Positions 51,272 through 64,000 of a stretch of 64,000 nt of DNA are shown one piece after another (within the stretch, counting starts at the first letter, position 1; each line of letters starts with the position of its first letter). Source of the stretch: Luzula sylvatica (taxonomy: Eukaryota; Streptophyta; Magnoliopsida; Poales; Juncaceae); the NCBI GenBank assembly GCA_946800325.1, contig CAMPEJ010000009.1, positions 372,001 to 436,000 of the forward strand, given 5' to 3'. Position numbers and translations under genes: made by a program. A model generated the notes under the pieces. The model saw only the letters and a list, made by a program, of their open reading frames with translations, was not told the DNA's origin and did no database searches.

Positions 51272-54200
51272 AAATGTTATGTTGTAAAAGATACGATTTG
51301 AATGATCTAAAAATATGTTATTTGAACTCCCCAAAGCATAGACAAATTGTTTTGAATCGAAAAACAAACTTTCTTAGTGTTTGTAAATTTTGGTGAAATG
51401 TTATGTCGTAAAACATACGATTCAAATGATCTCAAAATACGTTATTTGAACTCCCCAAAGCATAAACAGATTGTTTTGAATCGAAAAACAAACTTTCTTA
51501 GTGTTTGTAAATTTTGGTGAAATGTTATGTGGTAAAAGATACGATTCAAATGATCTCTAAATACGTTATTTGAACTCCCCAAAGCATAAACAAATTGTTT
51601 TGAATCGAAAAACAAACTTTCTTAGTGTTTGTAAATTTTTGTGAAATGTTATGTGGTAAAAGATACGATTCCAATGATCTCAAAATACGTTATTTGAACT
51701 CCCCAAAGCATAAACAGATTGTTTTGAATCGAAAAACAAACTTTCTTAGTGTTTGTAAATTTTGGTGAAATGTTATGTAGTAAAAGATACGATTCAAATG
51801 ATCTCAAAATACGTTATTTGAACTCCCCAAAGCACAAACAGATTGTTTTGAATCGAAAAACAAACTTTCTTAGTGTTTGTAAATTTTGGTGAAATGTTAT
51901 GTGGTAAAAGATACGATTCGAATGATCTACAAATATGTTATTTGAACTCCCCAAAGCATAAACAAATTGTTTTGATTCGAAAAACAAACTTTCTTAGTGT
52001 TTGTAAATTTTGGTGAAATGTTATGTAGTAAAAGATACGATTCAAATGATCTCAAAATACGTTATTTGAACTCCCCAAAGCATAAACAGATTGTTTTGAA
52101 TCGAAAATTAAACTTTCTTAGTGTTTGTAAATTTTGGTGAAATGTTATGTGGTAAAAGATACGATTCAAATGATCTCAAAATACGTTATTTGAAATCCCC
52201 AAAGCATAAACAGATTGTTTTGAATCGAAAAACAAACTTTCTTAGTGTTTGTAAATTTTGGTGAAATGTTATGTAGTAAAAGATACGATTCAAATGATCT
52301 CAAAATACGTTATTTGAAATCCCCAAAGCATAAACAGATTGTTTTGAATCGAAAAACAAACTTTCTTAGTGTTTGTAAATTTTGGTGAAATGTTATGTGG
52401 TAAAAGATACGATTCAAATGATCTCAAAATACATTATTTGAACTCCCCAAAGCAGAAACAGATTGTTTTGAATCGAAAAACAAACTTTCTTAGTGTTTGT
52501 AAATTTTGGTGAAATGTTATGTAGTAAAAGATACGATTCAAATGATCTCAAAATACGTTATTTGAACTCCCCAAAGCATAAACAGATTGTTTTGAATCGA
52601 AAAACAAACTTTCTTAGTGTTTGTAAATTTTGGTGAAATGTTATGTAGTAAAAGATACGATTCAAATGATCTCAAAATACGTTATTTGAACTCCCCAAAG
52701 CACAAACATATTGTTTTGAATCGAAAAACAAACTTTCTTAGTGTTTGTAAATTTTGGTGAAATGTTATGTAGTAAAAGATACGATTCAAATGATCTCAAA
52801 ATACGTTATTTGAACTCCCCAAAGCACAAACAGATTGTTTTGAATCGAAAAACAAAATTTCTTAGTGTTTGTAAATTTTGGTGAAATGTTATGTGGTAAA
52901 AGATACGATTCGAATGATCTACAAATATGTTATTTGAACTCCCCAAAGCATAAACAAATTGTTTTGATTCGAAAAACAAACTTTCTTAGTGTTTGTAAAT
53001 TTTGGTGAAATGTTATGTAGTAAAAGATACGATTCAAATGATCTCAAAATACGTTATTTGAACTCCCCAAAGCATAAATAGATTGTTTTGAATCAAAAAT
53101 TAAACTTTCTTAGTGTTTGTAAATTTTGGTGAAATGTTATGTGGTAAAAGATACGATTCAAATGATCTCAAAATACGTTATTTGAAATCCCCAAAGCATA
53201 AACAGATTGTTTTGAATCGAAAAACAAACTTTCTTAGTGTTTGTAAATTTTGGTGAAATGTTATGTAGTAAAAGATACGATTCAAATGATCTCAAAATAC
53301 GTTATTTGAAATCCCCAAAGCATAAACAGATTGTTTTGAATCGAAAAACAAACTTTCTTAGTGTTTGTAAATTTTGGTGAAATGTTATGTGGTAAAAGAT
53401 ACGATTCAAATGATCTCAAAATACATTATTTGAACTCCCCAAAGCAGAAACAGATTGTTTTGAATCGAAAAACAAACTTTCTTAGTGTTTGTAAATTTTG
53501 GTGAAATGTTATGTAGTAAAAGATACGATTCAAATGATCTCAAAATACGTTATTTGAACTCCCCAAAGCATAAACAGATTGTTTTGAATCGAAAAACAAA
53601 CTTTCTTAGTGTTTGTAAATTTTGGTGAAATGTTATGTAGTAAAAGATACGATTCCAATGATCTCAAAATACGTTATTTGAACTCCCCAAAGCACAAACA
53701 GATTGTTTTGAATCGAAAAACAAACTTTCTTAGTGTTTGTAAATTTTGGTGAAATGTTATGTAGTAAAAGATACGATTCAAATGATCTCAAAATACGTTA
53801 TTTGAACTCCCCAAAGCACAAACAGATTGTTTTGAATCGAAAAACAAACTTTCTTAGTGTTTGTAAATTTTGGTGAAATGTTATGTGGTAAAAGATACGA
53901 TTCGAATGATCTACAAATATGTTATTTGAACTCCCCAAAGCATAAACAAATTGTTTTGATTCGAAAAACAAACTTTCTTAGTGTTTGTAAATTTTGGTGA
54001 AATGTTATGTAGTAAAAGATACGATTCAAATGATCTCAAAATACGTTATTTGAACTCCCCAAAGCACAAACAGATTGTTTTGAATCGAAAAACAAAATTT
54101 CTTAGTGTTTGTAAATTTTGGTGAAATGTTATGTGGTAAAAGATACGATTCGAATGATCTACAAATATGTTATTTGAACTCCCCAAAGCATAAACAAATT

Positions 54201-55239
54201 GTTTTGATTCGAAAAACAAACTTTCTTAGTGTTTGTAAATTTTGGTGAAATGTTATGTAGTAAAAGATACGATTCAAATGATCTCAAAATACGTTATTTG
54301 AACTCCCCAAAGCATAAATAGATTGTTTTGAATCGAAAATTAAACTTTCTTAGTGTTTGTAAATTTTGGTGAAATGTTATGTGGTAAAAGATACGATTCA
54401 AATGATCTCAAAATACGTTATTTGAAATCCCCAAAGCATAAACAGATTGTTTTGAATCGAAAAACAAACTTTCTTAGTGTTTGTAAATTTTGGTGAAATG
54501 TTATGTAGTAAAAGATACGATTCAAATGATCTCAAAATACGTTATTTGAAATCCCCAAAGCATAAACAGATTGTTTTGAATCGAAAAACAAACTTTCTTA
54601 GTGTTTGTAAATTTTGGTGAAATGTTATGTGGTAAAAGATACGATTCAAATGATCTCAAAATACATTATTTGAACTCCCCAAAGCAGAAACAGATTGTTT
54701 TGAATCGAAAAACAAACTTTCTTAGTGTTTGTAAATTTTGGTGAAATGTTATGTAGTAAAAGATACGATTCAAATGATCTCAAAATACGTTATTTGAACT
54801 CCCCAAAGCATAAACAGATTGTTTTGAATCGAAAAACAAACTTTCTTAGTGTTTGTAAATTTTGGTGAAATGTTATGTAGTAAAAGATACGATTCCAATG
54901 ATCTCAATATACGTTATTTGAACTCCCCAAAGCATAAACAGATTGTTTTGAATCGAAAAACAAACTTTCTTAGTGTTTGTAAATTTTGGTGAAATGTTAT
55001 GTGGTAAAAGATACGATTCAAATGATCTCAATATACGTTATTTGAACTCCCCAAAGCATAAACAGATTGTTTTGAATCGAAAAACAAACTTTCTTAGTGT
55101 TTGTAAATTTTGGTGAAATGTTATGTAGTAAAAGATACGATTCAAATGATCTCAAAATACGTTATTTGAACTCCCCAAAGCATAAACAGATTGTTTTGAA
55201 TCGAAAAACAAACTTTCTTTGTGTTTGTAAATTTTGGTG

Positions 55240-58200
55240 AAATGTTATGTGGTAAAAGATACGATTCGAATAATCTAAAAATATGTTATTTGAACTCCCC
55301 AAAGCATAGACACATTGTTTTGAATCGAAAAACAAACTTTCTTAGTGTTTGTAAATTTTGGTGAAATGTTATGTAGTAAAAGATACGATTCAAATGATCT
55401 CAAAATACGTTATTTGAAATCCCCAAAGCATAAACAGATTGTTTTGAATCGAAAAACAAACTTTCTTAGTGTTTGTAAATTTTGGTGAAATGTTATGTGG
55501 TAAAAGATACGATTCAAATGATCTCAAAATACATTATTTGAACTCCCCAAAGCAGAAACAGATTGTTTTGAATCGAAAAACAAACTTTCTTAGTGTTTGT
55601 AAATTTTGGTGAAATGTTATGTAGTAAAAGATACGATTCAAATGATCTCAAAATACGTTATTTGAACTCCCCAAAGCATAAACAGATTGTTTTGAATCGA
55701 AAAACAAACTTTCTTAGTGTTTGTAAATTTTGGTGAAATGTTATGTAGTAAAAGATACGATTCCAATGATCTCAAAATACGTTATTTGAACTCCCCAAAG
55801 CATAAACAGATTGTTTTGAATCGAAAAACAAACTTTCTTAGTGTTTGTAAATTTTGGTGAAATGTTATGTGGTAAAAGATACGATTCGAATGATCTACAA
55901 ATACTTTATTTGAACTCCCCAAAGCATAAACAGATTGTTTTGAATCGAAATTTAAACTTTCTTAGTGTTTGTAAATTTTATTGAAATGTTATGTGGTAAA
56001 AGATACGATTCAAATGATCTCAAAATACGTTATTTGAAATCCCCAAAGCATAAACAGATTGTTTTGAATCGAAAAACAAACTTTCTTAGTGTTTGTAAAG
56101 TTTGGTGAAATGTTATGTGGTAAAAGATACGATTCAAATGATCTCAAAATAAGTTATTTGAACTCCCCAAAGCATAAACAGATTGTTTTGAATCGAAAAA
56201 CACACTTTCTTAGTGTTTGTAAATTTTGGTGAAATGTTATGTAGTAAAAGATACGATTCCAATGATCTCAAAATACGTTATTTGAACTCCCCAAAGCATA
56301 AACAGATTGTTTTGAATCGAAAAACAAACTTTCTTAGTGTTTGTAAATTTTGGTGAAATGTTATGTGGTAAAAGATACGATTCAAATGATCTCAAAATAC
56401 GTTATTTGAACTCCCCAAAGCATAAACAGATTGTTTTGAATCGAAAAACAAACTTTCTTAGTGTTTGTAAATTTTGGTGAAATGTTATGTGGTAAAAGAT
56501 ACGATTCAAATGATCTCAATATACGTTATTTGAAATCCCCAAAGCATAAACAGATTGTTTTGAATCGAAAAACAAACTTTCTTAGTGTTTGTAAATTTTG
56601 GTGAAATGTTATGTGGTAAAAGATACGATTCAAATGATCTCAAAATACATTATTTGAACTCCCCAAAGCAGAAACAGATTGTTTTGAATCGAAAAACAAA
56701 CTTTCTTAGTGTTTGTAAATTTTGGTGAAATGTTATGTAGTAAAAGATACGATTCAAATGATCTCAAAATACGTTATTTGAACTCCCCAAAACACAAACA
56801 GATTGTTTTGAATCGAAAAACAAACTTTCTTAGTGTTTGTAAATTTTGGTGAAATGTTATGTGGTAAAAGATACGATTCGAATGATCTACAAATATGTTA
56901 TTTGAACTCCCCAAAGCATAAACAAATTGTTTTGATTCGAAAAACAAACTTTCTTAGTGTTTGTAAATTTTGGTGAAATGTTATGTAGTAAAAGATACGA
57001 TTGAAATGATCTCAAAATACGTTATTTGAACTCCCCAAAGCACAAACAGATTGTTTTGAATCGAAAAACAAAATTTCTTAGTGTTTGTAAATTTTGGTGA
57101 AATGTTATGTGGTAAAAGATACGATTCGAATGATCTACAAATATGTTATTTGAACTCCCCAAAGCATAAACAAATTGTTTTGATTCGAAAAACAAACTTT
57201 CTTAGTGTTTGTAAATTTTGGTGAAATGTTATGTAGTAAAAGATACGATTCAAATGATCTCAAAATACGTTATTTGAACTCCCCAAAGCATAAATAGATT
57301 GTTTTGAATCGAAAATTAAACTTTCTTAGTGTTTGTAAATTTTGGTGAAATGTTATGTGGTAAAAGATACGATTCAAATGATCTCAAAATACGTTATTTG
57401 AAATCCCCAAAGCATAAACAGATTGTTTTGAATCGAAAAACAAACTTTCTTAGTGTTTGTAAATTTTGGTGAAATGTTATGTAGTAAAAGATACGATTCA
57501 AATGATCTCAAAATACGTTATTTGAAATCCCCAAAGCATAAACAGATTGTTTTGAATCGAAAAACAAACTTTCTTAGTGTTTGTAAATTTTGGTGAAATG
57601 TTATGTGGTAAAAGATACGATTCAAATGATCTCAAAATACATTATTTGAACTCCCCAAAGCAGAAACAGATTGTTTTGAATCGAAAAACAAACTTTCTTA
57701 GTGTTTGTAAATTTTGGTGAAATGTTATGTAGTAAAAGATACGATTCAAATGATCTCAAAATACGTTATTTGAACTCCCCAAAGCATAAACAGATTGTTT
57801 TGAATCGAAAAACAAACTTTCTTAGTGTTTGTAAATTTTGGTGAAATGTTATGTAGTAAAAGATACGATTCCAATGATCTCAATATACGTTATTTGAACT
57901 CCCCAAAGCATAAACAGATTGTTTTGAATCGAAAAACAAACTTTCTTAGTGTTTGTAAATTTTGGTGAAATGTTATGTGGTAAAAGATACGATTCAAATG
58001 ATCTCAAAATACGTTATTTGAACTCCCCAAAGCATAAACAGATTGTTTTGAATCGAAAAACAAACTTTCTTAGTGTTTGTAAATTTTGGTGAAATGTTAT
58101 GTGGTAAAAGATACGATTCAAATGATCTCAATATACGTTATTTGAACTCCCCAAAGCATAAACAGATTGTTTTGAATCGAAAAACAAACTTTCTTAGTGT

Positions 58201-58339
58201 TTGTAAATTTTGGTGAAATGTTATGTAGTAAAAGATATGATTCAAATGATCTCAAAATACGTTATTTGAACTCCCCAAAGCATAAACAGATTGTTTTGAA
58301 TCGAAAAACAAACTTTCTTTGTGTTTGTAAATTTTGGTG
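55240..58339 (+). repeat. 25-monomer block (3,100 bp) duplicated at 59332-62431
   Basis: Both blocks start with M1 and carry the same order, including the rare AAAACACAAAC variant (56789 and 60881; offset 4,092 bp, 33 monomers). They differ at scattered sites: TTTTATTG near 55976, GATTGAAATG near 57000 and ATATGATTC near 58237 in the first copy, and GTGTATGTAAA near 60679 and GTGTCTGTAAA near 62167 in the second. An 8-monomer stretch (58340-59331) separates them. Confidence 0.8.
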
Positions 58340-61300
58340 AAATGTTATGTGGTAAAAGATACGATTCGAATAATCTAAAAATATGTTATTTGAACTCCCC
58401 AAAGCATAGACACATTGTTTTGAATCGAAAAACAAACTTTCTTAGTGTTTGTAAATTTTGGTGAAATGTTATGTAGTAAAAGATACGATTCAAATGATCT
58501 CAAAATACGTTATTTGAAATCCCCAAAGCATAAACAGATTGTTTTGAATCGAAAAACAAACTTTCTTAGTGTTTGTAAATTTTGGTGAAATGTTATGTGG
58601 TAAAAGATACGATTCAAATGATCTCAAAATACATTATTTGAACTCCCCAAAGCAGAAACAGATTGTTTTGAATCGAAAAACAAACTTTCTTAGTGTTTGT
58701 AAATTTTGGTGAAATGTTATGTAGTAAAAGATACGATTCAAATGATCTCAAAATACGTTATTTGAACTCCCCAAAGCATAAACAGATTGTTTTGAATCGA
58801 AAAACAAACTTTCTTAGTGTTTGTAAATTTTGGTGAAATGTTATGTAGTACAAGATACGATTCAAATGATCTCAAAATACGTTATTTGAACTCCCCAAAG
58901 TATAAACAGATTGTTTTGAATCGAAAAACAAACTTTCTTAGTGTTTGTAAATTTTGGTGAAATGTTATGTAGTAAAAGATACGATTCCAATGATCTCAAT
59001 ATACGTTATTTGAACTCCCCAAAGCATAAACAGATTGTTTTGAATCGAAAAACAAACTTTCTTAGTGTTTGTAAATTTTGGTGAAATGTTATGTGGTAAA
59101 AGATACGATTCAAATGATCTCAATATACGTTATTTGAACTCCCCAAAGCATAAACAGATTGTTTTGAATCGAAAAACAAACTTTCTTAGTGTTTGTAAAT
59201 TTTGGTGAAATGTTATGTAGTAAAAGATACGATTCAAATGATCTCAAAATACGTTATTTGAACTCCCCAAAGCATAAACAGATTGTTTTGAATCGAAAAA
59301 CAAACTTTCTTTGTGTTTGTAAATTTTGGTGAAATGTTATGTGGTAAAAGATACGATTCGAATAATCTAAAAATATGTTATTTGAACTCCCCAAAGCATA
59401 GACACATTGTTTTAAATCGAAAAACAAACTTTCTTAGTGTTTGTAAATTTTGGTGAAATGTTATGTAGTAAAAGATACGATTCAAATGATCTCAAAATAC
59501 GTTATTTGAAATCCCCAAAGCATAAACAGATTGTTTTGAATCGAAAAACAAACTTTCTTAGTGTTTGTAAATTTTGGTGAAATGTTATGTGGTAAAAGAT
59601 ACGATTCAAATGATCTCAAAATACATTATTTGAACTCCCCAAAGCAGAAACAGATTGTTTTGAATCGAAAAACAAACTTTCTTAGTGTTTGTAAATTTTG
59701 GTGAAATGTTATGTAGTAAAAGATACGATTCAAATGATCTCAAAATACGTTATTTGAACTCCCCAAAGCATAAACAGATTGTTTTGAATCGAAAAACAAA
59801 CTTTCTTAGTGTTTGTAAATTTTGGTGAAATGTTATGTAGTAAAAGATACGATTCCAATGATCTCAAAATACGTTATTTGAACTCCCCAAAGCATAAACA
59901 GATTGTTTTGAATCGAAAAACAAACTTTCTTAGTGTTTGTAAATTTTGGTGAAATGTTATGTGGTAAAAGATACGATTCGAATGATCTACAAATACTTTA
60001 TTTGAACTCCCCAAAGCATAAACAGATTGTTTTGAATCGAAATTTAAACTTTCTTAGTGTTTGTAAATTTTGGTGAAATGTTATGTGGTAAAAGATACGA
60101 TTCAAATGATCTCAAAATACGTTATTTGAAATCCCCAAAGCATAAACAGATTGTTTTGAATCGAAAAACAAACTTTCTTAGTGTTTGTAAAGTTTGGTGA
60201 AATGTTATGTGGTAAAAGATACGATTCAAATGATCTCAAAATAAGTTATTTGAACTCCCCAAAGCATAAACAGATTGTTTTGAATCGAAAAACACACTTT
60301 CTTAGTGTTTGTAAATTTTGGTGAAATGTTATGTAGTAAAAGATACGATTCCAATGATCTCAAAATACGTTATTTGAACTCCCCAAAGCATAAACAGATT
60401 GTTTTGAATCGAAAAACAAACTTTCTTAGTGTTTGTAAATTTTGGTGAAATGTTATGTGGTAAAAGATACGATTCAAATGATCTCAAAATACGTTATTTG
60501 AACTCCCCAAAGCATAAACAGATTGTTTTGAATCGAAAAACAAACTTTCTTAGTGTTTGTAAATTTTGGTGAAATGTTATGTGGTAAAAGATACGATTCA
60601 AATGATCTCAATATACGTTATTTGAAATCCCCAAAGCATAAACAGATTGTTTTGAATCGAAAAACAAACTTTCTTAGTGTATGTAAATTTTGGTGAAATG
60701 TTATGTGGTAAAAGATACGATTCAAATGATCTCAAAATACATTATTTGAACTCCCCAAAGCAGAAACAGATTGTTTTGAATCGAAAAACAAACTTTCTTA
60801 GTGTTTGTAAATTTTGGTGAAATGTTATGTAGTAAAAGATACGATTCAAATGATCTCAAAATACGTTATTTGAACTCCCCAAAACACAAACAGATTGTTT
60901 TGAATCGAAAAACAAACTTTCTTAGTGTTTGTAAATTTTGGTGAAATGTTATGTGGTAAAAGATACGATTCGAATGATCTACAAATATGTTATTTGAACT
61001 CCCCAAAGCATAAACAAATTGTTTTGATTCGAAAAACAAACTTTCTTAGTGTTTGTAAATTTTGGTGAAATGTTATGTAGTAAAAGATACGATTCAAATG
61101 ATCTCAAAATACGTTATTTGAACTCCCCAAAGCACAAACAGATTGTTTTGAATCGAAAAACAAAATTTCTTAGTGTTTGTAAATTTTGGTGAAATGTTAT
61201 GTGGTAAAAGATACGATTCGAATGATCTACAAATATGTTATTTGAACTCCCCAAAGCATAAACAAATTGTTTTGATTCGAAAAACAAACTTTCTTAGTGT

Positions 61301-64000
61301 TTGTAAATTTTGGTGAAATGTTATGTAGTAAAAGATACGATTCCAATGATCTCAAAATACGTTATTTGAACTCCCCAAAGCATAAATAGATTGTTTTGAA
61401 TCGAAAATTAAACTTTCTTAGTGTTTGTAAATTTTGGTGAAATGTTATGTGGTAAAAGATACGATTCAAATGATCTCAAAATACGTTATTTGAAATCCCC
61501 AAAGCATAAACAGATTGTTTTGAATCGAAAAACAAACTTTCTTAGTGTTTGTAAATTTTGGTGAAATGTTATGTAGTAAAAGATACGATTCAAATGATCT
61601 CAAAATACGTTATTTGAAATCCCCAAAGCATAAACAGATTGTTTTGAATCGAAAAACAAACTTTCTTAGTGTTTGTAAATTTTGGTGAAATGTTATGTGG
61701 TAAAAGATACGATTCAAATGATCTCAAAATACATTATTTGAACTCCCCAAAGCAGAAACAGATTGTTTTGAATCGAAAAACAAACTTTCTTAGTGTTTGT
61801 AAATTTTGGTGAAATGTTATGTAGTAAAAGATACGATTCAAATGATCTCAAAATACGTTATTTGAACTCCCCAAAGCATAAACAGATTGTTTTGAATCGA
61901 AAAACAAACTTTCTTAGTGTTTGTAAATTTTGGTGAAATGTTATGTAGTAAAAGATACGATTCCAATGATCTCAATATACGTTATTTGAACTCCCCAAAG
62001 CATAAACAGATTGTTTTGAATCGAAAAACAAACTTTCTTAGTGTTTGTAAATTTTGGTGAAATGTTATGTGGTAAAAGATACGATTCAAATGATCTCAAA
62101 ATACGTTATTTGAACTCCCCAAAGCATAAACAGATTGTTTTGAATCGAAAAACAAACTTTCTTAGTGTCTGTAAATTTTGGTGAAATGTTATGTGGTAAA
62201 AGATACGATTCAAATGATCTCAATATACGTTATTTGAACTCCCCAAAGCATAAACAGATTGTTTTGAATCGAAAAACAAACTTTCTTAGTGTTTGTAAAT
62301 TTTGGTGAAATGTTATGTAGTAAAAGATACGATTCAAATGATCTCAAAATACGTTATTTGAACTCCCCAAAGCATAAACAGATTGTTTTGAATCGAAAAA
62401 CAAACTTTCTTTGTGTTTGTAAATTTTGGTGAAATGTTATGTGGTAAAAGATACGATTCGAATAATCTAAAAATATGTTATTTGAACTCCCCAAAGCATA
62501 GACACATTGTTTTGAATCGAAAAACAAACTTTCTTAGTGTTTGTAAATTTTGGTGAAATGTTATGTAGTAAAAGATACGATTCAAATGATCTCAAAATAC
62601 GTTATTTGAAATCCCCAAAGCATAAACAGATTGTTTTGAATCGAAAAACAAACTTTGTTAGTGTTTGTAAATTTTGGTGAAATGTTATGTAGTAAAAGAT
62701 ACGATTCAAATGATCTCAAAATACGTTATTTGAACTCCCCAAAACACAAACAGATTGTTTTGAATCGAAAAACAAACTTTCTTAGTGTTTGTAAATTTTG
62801 GTGAAATGTTATGTGGTAAAAGATACGATTCGAATGATCTACAAATATGTTATTTGAACTCCCCAAAGCATAAACAAATTGTTTTGATTCGAAAAACAAA
62901 CTTTCTTAGTGTTTGTAAATTTTGGTGAAATGTTATGTAGTAAAAGATACGATTCAAATGATCTCAAAATACGTTATTTGAACTCCCCAAAGCACAAACA
63001 GATTGTTTTGAATCGAAAAACAAACTTTCTTAGTGTTTGTAAATTTTGGTGAAATGTTATGTGGTAAAAGATACGATTCGAATGATCTACAAATACTTTA
63101 TTTGAACTCCCCAAAGCATAAACAGATTGTTTTGAATCGAAAAACAAACTTTCTTAGTGTTTGTAAATTTTGGTGAAATGTTATGTAGTAAAACATACGA
63201 TTCAAATGATCTCAAAATACGTTATTTGAACTCCCCAAAGCATAAACAGATTGTTTTGAATCGAAAAACAAACTTTCTTAGTGTTTGTAAATTTTGGTGA
63301 AATGTTATGTGGTAAAAGATACGATTCAAATGATCTCAAAATACGTTATTTGAACTCCCCAAAGCATAAACAAATTGTTTTGAATCGAAAAACAAACTTT
63401 CTTAGTGTTTGTAATTTTTTGTGAAATGTTATGTGGTAAAAGATACGATTCCAATGATCTCAAAATACGTTATTTGAACTCCCCAAAGCATAAACAGATT
63501 GTTTTGAATCGAAAAACAAACTTTCTTAGTGTTTGTAAATTTTGGTGAAATGTTATGTAGTAAAAGATACGATTCAAATGATCTCAAAATACGTTATTTG
63601 AACTCCCCAAAGCATAAACAGATTGTTTTGAATCGAAAAACAAACTTTCTTTGTGTTTGTAAATTTTGGTGAAATGTTATGTGGTAAAAGATACGATTCG
63701 AATAATCTAAAAATATGTTATTTGAACTCCCCAAAGCATAGACACATTGTTTTGAATCGAAAAACAAACTTTCTTAGTGTTTGTAAATTTTGGTGAAATG
63801 TTATGTAGTAAAAGATACGATTCAAATGATCTCAAAATACGTTATTTGAAATCCCCAAAGCATAAACAGATTGTTTTGAATCGAAAAACAAACTTTCTTA
63901 GTGTTTGTAAATTTTGGTGAAATGTTATGTGGTAAAAGATACGATTCAAATGTTCTCAAAATACATTATTTGAACTCCCCAAAGCAGAAACAGATTGTTT

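Larger units (their letters stand above)
33073..64000 (+). repeat. 124-bp satellite array, right part (about 249 monomers)
   Basis: This is the same satellite, in the same orientation, continuing after the transposon. It begins at base 29 of the interrupted monomer (AAATGATCTC), and the first complete monomer starts at 33169. Monomer starts can be followed at 124-bp spacing to 63920, with one base missing overall (in the A-run at 43301-43304). The array runs off the window, so its true length is unknown. Variant monomers are the same classes as on the left, but some, such as GTCGTAAAAC and GTTGTAAAAG, are confined to or concentrated in this part. There are no genes here. Confidence 0.98.

Overview
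This window is almost entirely satellite DNA, with no protein-coding host gene that I can support. About 59 kb is one head-to-tail array of a 124-bp, AT-rich monomer (about 28% G+C in the common form), roughly 478 copies, all in the same orientation. A single 4.65-kb transposon interrupts it. The long homogeneous satellite, the CACTA-type transposon ends and the plant-like splice and TATA signals together point to a flowering-plant nuclear genome, most likely a centromeric, pericentromeric or other heterochromatic block. I cannot name the species.

Layout: 1-28424 is satellite (229 monomers plus 28 bp). 28424-33072 is a CACTA-like element. 33073-64000 is satellite again (96 bp, 248 monomers and a partial one). 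The array is organised above the monomer level. Diagnostic base changes recur in fixed order, giving a 24-monomer higher-order repeat (HOR) of 2,976 bp, clearest at 25297-28272, with 26-mer, 25-mer and 21-mer variants nearby. Smaller nested amplifications also occur: three 8-mers (992 bp) at 36393-39368 and three dimers (248 bp) at 39493-40236. In the whole array I detect only three single-base length changes.

The element lies in monomer 2 of an HOR copy, and the HOR order continues correctly on its other side. It has 30-bp terminal inverted repeats beginning CACTACAACAG (27 of 30 positions agree), GACGGG/CCGTC-rich subterminal repeats at both ends and no transposase. Its internal signals read leftwards (minus strand): a TATA box near 32405, a pyrimidine-rich leader with a splice donor at 32107/32106, a second related leader copy at 31582-31671, a long AT-rich intron-like stretch, and two short exons with consensus splice sites (30446-30309 and 30234-30151) ending in a stop codon. 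About 1.2 kb of almost pure A/T repeat follows. I read it as a non-autonomous, internally deleted CACTA element keeping a small gene remnant. The expected 3-bp target duplication is absent.

All long open frames in the array are by-products of the single-base indels or of the transposon junction, because 124 is not a multiple of three.
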